Of a DNA stretch of 36,716 nt, positions 32,139 to 36,716 are shown piece after piece. The stretch spans positions 1 through 36,716 of the forward strand of contig JAFVDW010000026.1 in assembly GCA_017478245.1 (NCBI GenBank), read 5' to 3'. Made by a program: the position numbers and the translations under genes. The first letter of the stretch is position 1. Each line of letters starts with the position of its first letter. Under the pieces are notes generated by a model. The model was not told the DNA's origin and searched no databases. It saw nothing but the letters and a program-made list of their open reading frames with translations. The DNA comes from Lachnospiraceae bacterium. GTDB taxonomy: Bacteria; Bacillota; Clostridia; Lachnospirales; Lachnospiraceae.

Positions 32139-33425
32139 ATGAAGATTACTGCTGTTTCTGTGGGAACCAGAGGAGATGTGCAGCCTCTGATAGAATTAGG
32201 TGTAGAGCTGCGCGGGCGGGGACACGATTTTCGCGTAGCTGCTCTGGAAAAATTTCGCCCCCTTGCGGAGGAGAAGCATGTGCCTTTTCTGCATCTGGAC
32301 GGAGATGCGGACCGCGTGATGCAATTATTGGTCACAGATTATGTGACAAGTGCGGATTTTATGAATGGATGTAAGACCTTATACCGGGAGACTCCCCGAT
32401 TTATGGATACGCTGATGGAAGCAATCGAAGGCTCCGATCTCGTACTGTACGGAATCCTGTCCGGCTTCGCAAGGCATGTGTGTGACTATTATGGAATTCC
32501 CTGTGCCCGCTATTTCTATAGCCCTTTTGACAGGACGAATCTATACTCCCTGTACACTGTGAAGCACGACCATCCTCTGGTGGGCATGAGCTATGCGATG
32601 ATCGAACCGGGCATGAACCTGCTGACCTGTCAGTTGGTGAACAACTGGCGCAAGGAACATGGGCTGAAAAAATGGCGCATGACGGACGATTATCGCGTCC
32701 AAAATGGCAAAAAGGTGCTGACCTTTTATCCGGTGACACCCCTCTTTATGCCACCGGATTCCAAATGGGAAGAACATATTCATGTGACCGGATACTGGTA
32801 TCATCCCCAGGCGGATGCCGCAGATTATGTCCCCGCTCCCGAACTGGAACGTTTTCTCACAGCAGCCAAAAACGATGCCGAAAAACCTATCTTCATCTGC
32901 TTCGGCAAGGCACAATCTCCCGAGCTCGCCAAACTGCAGCGGCTTACACTGGAAGCCCTGCGGGAGACAAAGCTCCGTGCCATTGTCCAGGCAGATCAGA
33001 TAACAAAAGAGGAGCAGACTGCCTTAACCAACCATTCCAACGATAGCCAACTATATTTCGTGGACAACATCCCCTATAGTTGGATTTTCCCACGGGTAAA
33101 GGCAGTGGTGCATCATGGCGGCAATACCACCAACGGTCTGGGCATCCGTGCCGGCTGTCCGACCCTTGTGATTCCTCTTGCCCTGGATCAATACTTTTAT
33201 GGACGTACCATTCACGAAAACGGTTGCGGTCCCGCCCCGTTATATATCCGCAAAAAGCTCTGTTCCAAAGCACAATTAAAGTCCGCCCTCCTAGACCTTG
33301 CAAGCGGCAGATATGACCGCCGTGCCGGGGAGCTGTCCGCTCTTCTTCGCCGTGAAAACGGCTGTAAGGATGCGGCTGATATCATAGAGCACTTCCTTGC
33401 CTCTTACTCCGCGAGTTCTCTGTAA
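32139..33425 (+). CDS. UGT-like glycosyltransferase (GT1/GT28 superfamily)
   Basis: A 428-residue GT-B fold enzyme. The N-terminal domain opens with MKITAVSVGTRGDVQPLIELGVELRGRGH, the acceptor-side motif of sterol- and antibiotic-type glucosyltransferases. The C-terminal nucleotide-sugar domain has HHGGNTTNGLGIRAGCPTLV, then LALDQYFYGRTIHENGCGP; the HHGG and DQ residues bind the UDP-sugar. Related bacterial enzymes glycosylate macrolides, rhamnolipids or sterols; the acceptor here is unknown. The ATG at 32139 has GAGAAAGGA at 9 bases; one three codons earlier abuts it. Its 3' end overlaps the convergent MATE efflux gene by 22 bases. A pairing of a sugar-transfer enzyme and an efflux pump suggests drug or toxin handling, an inference. 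Confidence 0.88.
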   Translation: MKITAVSVGTRGDVQPLIELGVELRGRGHDFRVAALEKFRPLAEEKHVPFLHLDGDADRVMQLLVTDYVTSADFMNGCKTLYRETPRFMDTLMEAIEGSDLVLYGILSGFARHVCDYYGIPCARYFYSPFDRTNLYSLYTVKHDHPLVGMSYAMIEPGMNLLTCQLVNNWRKEHGLKKWRMTDDYRVQNGKKVLTFYPVTPLFMPPDSKWEEHIHVTGYWYHPQADAADYVPAPELERFLTAAKNDAEKPIFICFGKAQSPELAKLQRLTLEALRETKLRAIVQADQITKEEQTALTNHSNDSQLYFVDNIPYSWIFPRVKAVVHHGGNTTNGLGIRAGCPTLVIPLALDQYFYGRTIHENGCGPAPLYIRKKLCSKAQLKSALLDLASGRYDRRAGELSALLRRENGCKDAADIIEHFLASYSASSL

Positions 33426-34795
33426 GTGGACCGGATTAGTACTACCGCAATCAAAAAGGTTAGTACATCCGATACCGGCATGGAATATAACACGCCATCC
33501 AACCCCCAAAAGAGCGGGAGCAATATGGCAAAGCCCACGCCGAATACAATCTCTCGAACCATGGAAAGCACAGTGGACTCTGCCGCTTTGCCCATAGCCT
33601 GAAGGAAGATAAAGGTAGCCTTATTGACACAGGCAAATACCATCATACACAGGTAAATGCGAAACGCTTTCACAGCGAAATCCGTATAATAGGCGCTTTC
33701 ATTGGCAGCGCCGAAAATCTGTATCAACTGTTTGGGCAGCAATTCCACAATGAGCAGCGCCACTGCACCCACCGCCGCCTCTGCGGTAAGCAGCTTCGAG
33801 AAAAGCTGTCGGATTCTTGATTTTAACCCAGCCCCCACGTTATAACCGGCAATGGGAATACATCCGGCAGCCATACCCACGACGATAGAGATGACAATCT
33901 GGAAAAACTTCATCACGATTCCCACCACCGCCATAGGAATCTGCGCATACTGCTCCTGACAAAAAACCGGATCTAGCGCACTGTATTTCCGGATCATATT
34001 GTTGATGGCTGCCATAGCCGCCACCCGTGAAATCTGGGAGAGAAAACTGGTAATTCCCAAAATGAGACTCTTCTTCAGAATCGTTCCGTTCCATTTATAG
34101 TCTGCCTTCTCCGGCTTGATCAACTTCATGTGGCACAGATACCACACTGCCAAAACAGCCGTAAGAACCTGACCGATCACGGTTGCCACTGCCGCCCCCA
34201 TCATGCCCCATTTACATCCAAATATAAAAATAGGGTCTAAAATAATATTTGCCACTGCTCCCGCAAGGGTAGATACCATAGCAAATTTTGGACTGCCGTC
34301 CGCACGAATAATAGGATTCATTGCCTGCCCAAACATATAAAAGGGAATTCCCAACGTAATATAGAAAAAGTACTCCTTGGAATGTCTGAAGGTCTCCTCA
34401 TTTACCGTCCCGCCAAACATGGCAATAATCCCATTGCTAAACACCAGATACACCACGCATAATAACAGACCGCTCACCACCACTGCGACCACGGAATTAC
34501 CCACACTCTTTCTGGCAGTTTGCACCTCTTCTTTGCCCAGACTTAAGCTGACAAAAGCACAGCATCCATCACCAATCATCACTGCGATCGCCAATGCAAT
34601 CACCGTCAGTGGAAACACTACCGTATTTGCTGCATTTCCATAAGACCCCAGATAACTGGCATTGGCAATAAAAATTTGGTCTACTATATTATACAAAGCT
34701 CCCACTAACAGGGAAATGATACAGGGAATCGCGTATTTTCGCATCAGCTTTCCGATACTTTCCGTTCCCAAAAATTGATTGTTACTGTTTTCCAT
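33404..34795 (-). CDS. MATE family efflux transporter (MepA-like)
   Basis: A 463-residue protein with twelve predicted membrane segments in two homologous halves. The family start TESIGKLMRKYAIPCIISLLVGALYNIVDQIFI and the later MNPIIRADGSPKFAM and LQAMGKAAESTVLSM are characteristic of the DinF/MepA branch, which exports cationic drugs and dyes using sodium or proton gradients. Length is normal. AGAGGAAG precedes the ATG. Upstream are an isolated end of the palindromic element (34826-34846), a terminator hairpin and a near-consensus promoter, a layout discussed in the findings. Confidence 0.94.
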   Translation of the reverse strand: MENSNNQFLGTESIGKLMRKYAIPCIISLLVGALYNIVDQIFIANASYLGSYGNAANTVVFPLTVIALAIAVMIGDGCCAFVSLSLGKEEVQTARKSVGNSVVAVVVSGLLLCVVYLVFSNGIIAMFGGTVNEETFRHSKEYFFYITLGIPFYMFGQAMNPIIRADGSPKFAMVSTLAGAVANIILDPIFIFGCKWGMMGAAVATVIGQVLTAVLAVWYLCHMKLIKPEKADYKWNGTILKKSLILGITSFLSQISRVAAMAAINNMIRKYSALDPVFCQEQYAQIPMAVVGIVMKFFQIVISIVVGMAAGCIPIAGYNVGAGLKSRIRQLFSKLLTAEAAVGAVALLIVELLPKQLIQIFGAANESAYYTDFAVKAFRIYLCMMVFACVNKATFIFLQAMGKAAESTVLSMVREIVFGVGFAILLPLFWGLDGVLYSMPVSDVLTFLIAVVLIRSTYRELAE

Positions 34796-34825
34796 TTCAT
34801 TCTTCCTCTCTGCTAATTATTCTTT

Positions 34826-34846
34826 TAGGTAATTGCAAAACTTCTG
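34826..34846. repeat. Isolated end of the palindromic element
   Basis: TAGGTAATTGCAAAACTTCT matches the right end of copy 1 (TAGGTAATTGCGAAACTCC on the complementary strand) at nearly all positions. The other end is not clear; AAAGAATATTA near 34945 and AAAGAATAATT at the 34825 side could be a degraded target duplication. Confidence 0.45.
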
Positions 34847-34880
34847 TTTTGACTTTTCTTTTACCTCTTCATATACAAAA

Positions 34881-34925
34881 AACGTATAGCGAAACAACTG
34901 GATTTACGCTGTTTCGCTACACGTT
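34881..34925 (-). terminator. Strong terminator between flavodoxin-like and MATE genes
   Basis: Arms AACGTATAGCGAAAC and GTTTCGCTACACGTT pair over 15 positions with one mismatch around a 15-base loop; on the minus strand TTTTTTG follows. It lies 68 bases past the flavodoxin-like stop and ends that operon. It also lies between a good promoter (34936-34964) and the MATE gene, so it may act as an attenuator. Confidence 0.85.
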
Positions 34926-34935
34926 TGCAAAAAGT

Positions 34936-34964
34936 ATTATAATATTCTTTTTTTGAAATTTCAA
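34936..34964 (-). promoter_or_regulatory. Near-consensus promoter upstream of the MATE gene
   Basis: TTGAAA (34959-34964) and a perfect TATAAT (34936-34941) on the minus strand, 17 bases apart. Transcription would start near 34929, only a few bases before the terminator hairpin at 34925-34881. Confidence 0.65.
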
Positions 34965-34980
34965 ATGATTTTTGAAATTT
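34956..34980. promoter_or_regulatory. 10-bp inverted repeat overlapping the MATE-side promoter
   Basis: AAATTTCAAA (34956-34965), a 5-base spacer and TTTGAAATTT (34971-34980) form a perfect inverted repeat that covers the -35 hexamer. A repressor or activator site is plausible; no U-run follows on either strand, so it is not a terminator. Confidence 0.55.
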
Positions 34981-34992
34981 GTAACATCAATC

Positions 34993-35541
34993 TTACTGAA
35001 TTGATTTACCTAACTCATACGCCTGTTGCAATTCTTTCTTCCCTTTAGTATCTCCCGGTTGCGTTACATATCCGCACAGAATTTTCCCAAGGCTCCTCCA
35101 ACCGATATGCTTCTCAAGATGATCATACCAGTGTTCACTCTCTTCAAACCCCGCACCCTCGGCAGCCATGATGAGAACAGATTCCTTTTTCGGGTTTCTG
35201 TAGTCCGGATCAGCTTCTGCAATGGCAAACAAACGATCAAACGCATTTTTCAAAAAGCCCGAAAGGAACCAGTAATAAAGTGGAGATGCCAATACAACTA
35301 CATCTGCCTCTCTGTACAGAGGATAAATCTGTTCCATATCATCTCTCTGTGTGCAGGGATGCTCAAAATCTTTACCGCCATGCCAACACCCAAGACATCC
35401 ATTCATCTTCATTCGGGACAGTTGAAACTCCGTCACCTTATTTCCTGCTTCCTCCGCACCTCTTTTGAACTCCGCTGTCAGCGCAGATGTATTCCCCTTC
35501 GGACGCGGGCTGCCGTTCAGAATAATAATGTTCTTTGCCAT
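34993..35541 (-). CDS. Flavodoxin-fold FMN-dependent NAD(P)H reductase family protein
   Basis: A 182-residue cytoplasmic protein. The FMN phosphate loop is ILNGSPRPKGNTSAL (7-21) and the isoalloxazine-side motif is ASPLYYWFLSGFLKNAFDR (about 85-103). A CLGCW pair near residue 49-53 is the segment that carries cluster or redox cysteines in iron-sulfur flavoproteins, here with only one further Cys (HPC). It probably transfers electrons or reduces quinone- or nitro-type compounds. It starts 3 bases after the nitroreductase stop and is the last gene of a three-gene operon. Confidence 0.88.
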   Translation of the reverse strand: MAKNIIILNGSPRPKGNTSALTAEFKRGAEEAGNKVTEFQLSRMKMNGCLGCWHGGKDFEHPCTQRDDMEQIYPLYREADVVVLASPLYYWFLSGFLKNAFDRLFAIAEADPDYRNPKKESVLIMAAEGAGFEESEHWYDHLEKHIGWRSLGKILCGYVTQPGDTKGKKELQQAYELGKSIQ

Positions 35542-35544
35542 ACC

Positions 35545-36063
35545 TTACAATTCCTCCACAAACTCAGAGATACCCCGATATACGTCATGCCACGGAGCAT
35601 ACGGCACACAATCCATTGTTGCATACCCCACCGGAAGCAGACAGATCGGCTTGATATGAGACGGAAGCCCGAACGCCTTAGCTACTGCTTTTACATCGAA
35701 CAGACGAACCCAGACAGAGCCTACTCCCTGTTCCCATGCTTCCAACATCATATGTGTACATACAATACTGCAGTCCATCTCGCCTGAACTGTATCCGGGT
35801 TCTGTTTGACTTTTCCAGGTAAGGCTCTCGTCACTGCAGATCAGAAATACCATCGGTGCTCCGTAAATGCATCGGCAGAGACGATTGATCTTCGTCATCG
35901 CCTCATCGCTTTTCAGCACATAAATCCTCTGTGGCTGAAAGTTTACCGCTGTCGGTGCAAGCTGTGCCGCCTTTAAGATGCGATCAATCTTTTCCTGCTC
36001 CACAGGTCTGTCCGAAAAGGAACGGACGGAATATCTCCCGGCAGCAAGTTCTAAAAAACTCAT
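35545..36063 (-). CDS. Nitroreductase family protein
   Basis: A 172-residue FMN enzyme with the family opening ELAAGRYSVRSFSDRPVEQE, then ILKAAQLAPTAVNFQPQRIYVL, and the later MMLEAWEQGVGSVWVRLF and PICLLPVGYAT. The two RxSxRxF and QPxR regions bind FMN phosphate and ring. These enzymes use NAD(P)H to reduce nitroaromatics, quinones or enones. The length is typical of the shorter clade. GGAGGTGAC precedes the ATG. It lies 18 bases after the NTF2-like gene. Confidence 0.92.
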   Translation of the reverse strand: MSFLELAAGRYSVRSFSDRPVEQEKIDRILKAAQLAPTAVNFQPQRIYVLKSDEAMTKINRLCRCIYGAPMVFLICSDESLTWKSQTEPGYSSGEMDCSIVCTHMMLEAWEQGVGSVWVRLFDVKAVAKAFGLPSHIKPICLLPVGYATMDCVPYAPWHDVYRGISEFVEEL

Positions 36064-36081
36064 GCTGTCACCTCCGAATCA

Positions 36082-36450
36082 TTACTGATACTGATGGAAC
36101 ACCTTGGCAATGATCTTCCACTGACCGTCTTCTTTAATGAGGTTATGGAAATCTGTGAATGCCAAACCATGCCAGTCTTCCAGTGTCACACGCACAACTG
36201 CAGCCGTCCCTTCAATGCTGAGAACATCAACCCTTACCTTTGTCTCCGGCGCCGCTCCGAAGGCATCCACCGCTCCATAAAGCGCCTCTATAGAGCCGTT
36301 GTAATACTCACCATTCAGATAGCCATACATCAGAGCATTCTCCGTAAAAGCAGGCTTCATAATCTCGCTTTTACCTTCTTTGCAGGCATCCGTATACTTC
36401 GCAACCGTCGCCAAAACCTCTTCATAATCCACCACTTTTGTCTTATCCAT
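36082..36450 (-). CDS. NTF2-like / SnoaL-like small protein (putative lumazine-binding family)
   Basis: A 122-residue protein with the cone-shaped NTF2 fold pattern: VLATVAKYTDACKEGKSEIM, FTENALMYGYLNGEYYNG, then VDVLSIEGTAAVVRVTLEDW and FTDFHNLIKEDGQWKIIAKVF. This end region matches the Lumazine_bd_2 group often found beside reductases; ligand and activity are unproven. The ATG at 36450 has AAGGAG 8 bases upstream; an in-frame start at 36489 is less likely. It is the first gene of the operon with the nitroreductase and flavodoxin-like proteins, all potentially flavin-related. Confidence 0.88.
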   Translation of the reverse strand: MDKTKVVDYEEVLATVAKYTDACKEGKSEIMKPAFTENALMYGYLNGEYYNGSIEALYGAVDAFGAAPETKVRVDVLSIEGTAAVVRVTLEDWHGLAFTDFHNLIKEDGQWKIIAKVFHQYQ

Positions 36451-36509
36451 GATATCGTCTCCTTCATTGTCTTGATTGATAATTGACATTTTTGTCTGTC
36501 ATGAATATA

Positions 36510-36537
36510 ATTATAGCCAGAATACTAATTTTTACAA
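36510..36537 (-). promoter_or_regulatory. Proximal promoter of the NTF2-nitroreductase-flavodoxin operon
   Basis: TTGTAA (36532-36537) and a perfect TATAAT (36510-36515) on the minus strand with a 16-base spacer, about 60 bases upstream of the first start. Confidence 0.55.
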
Positions 36538-36568
36538 GAACGCACTTTTTTGTGATATACTATCAAAA

Positions 36569-36598
36569 TGTATAGTTAGTCCAGCGGTGATATGTCAA
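36569..36598 (-). promoter_or_regulatory. Distal promoter of the same operon
   Basis: A perfect TTGACA (36593-36598) and TATACA (36569-36574) on the minus strand, 18 bases apart. The inverted repeat ACTAT-N8-ATAGT (36559-36576) overlaps the -10 and may be an operator. Confidence 0.5.
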
Positions 36599-36716
36599 GA
36601 GTAAATTGAAATTGTTTTTGGGTTATTTTCATATCATTCGCTGAAAAAAGGGTAACCTTAACAAGCCCTGCGAGATCTGCTTTTTGAAGCAGGGTATTCA
36701 TCAGCAGGAATAGATA

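Noticed and set aside
36576-36716. A 46-codon minus-strand open frame running off the window end (ends in LDISPLD and TAA)
   Set aside because: It has no recognisable family sequence, overlaps a perfect TTGACA promoter element, and contains hairpin-forming repeats of CTGC. It could be the tail of a gene beyond the edge, but the support is too thin.

Overview
The window looks like chromosome of a spore-forming, anaerobic clostridial Firmicute, most likely a member of the Lachnospiraceae. The evidence is an alpha/beta-type small acid-soluble spore protein, a SpoIIM-like protein, strong AGGAGG-type ribosome binding sites, sigma-A promoters of Gram-positive type, and the gene orders tig-clpP-clpX-engB and pyrH-frr-uppS-cdsA-dxr-rseP. 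This assignment is by inspection only; no 16S or tRNA gene was seen. Nearly all genes are on the minus strand. The exceptions are the spore-protein gene, the DAHP synthase gene and a glycosyltransferase gene.

Layout. 1-2056: a TraX-family membrane protein followed by a NatA/NatB-type ABC exporter (NatB is cut by the window edge), behind a promoter with an inverted-repeat operator. 2077-5893: engB, an AI-2E-family permease, truA and a ferredoxin-like aldo/keto reductase, tightly packed or overlapping. 5999-9514: the protein quality-control set tig, clpP, clpX, with clear promoters for tig and clpP. 9511-11839: a lipoprotein and a fused permease-ATPase of the nitrate/taurine/riboflavin-precursor type of ABC importer. 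12033-12349: the spore-protein gene with a 14-bp leader hairpin and a shared terminator. 12372-15636: a PAS-GGDEF(degenerate)-EAL protein, then a Ser/Thr kinase overlapping a PP2C-like protein that has lost its catalytic residues.

15759-23632 is a long envelope/translation cluster: polysaccharide deacetylase, bactofilin with a repeated acidic arm, pyrH, frr, uppS, cdsA, dxr and rseP, closed by a strong terminator. It ties cell-wall lipid carrier, phospholipid and isoprenoid synthesis to a wall-modifying enzyme and a cytoskeletal scaffold. 23740-24995: a KTSC protein, a 227-bp palindromic mobile element, an ECF-like sigma factor and a small Xre regulator. 25222-28892: DAHP synthase, spoIIM, a NUDIX hydrolase and an AspT-type aminotransferase. 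29129-31837: an acidic lipoprotein, a decayed ABC-transporter gene and an RlmI-like rRNA methyltransferase. 32068-36598: a glycosyltransferase convergent with a MATE efflux pump, then a flavodoxin / nitroreductase / NTF2-like operon.

The most unusual items are: (i) a family of small palindromic elements with TAGG/CCTA ends and 10-11 bp target duplications, one copy sitting inside the essential cdsA-dxr operon; (ii) the kinase paired with a pseudo-phosphatase; (iii) the single-chain permease-ATPase with an altered Walker A; and (iv) a near-consensus promoter with a 10-bp inverted repeat that runs straight into a terminator upstream of the MATE gene. No CRISPR array, phage, complete insertion sequence or stable RNA gene was seen.
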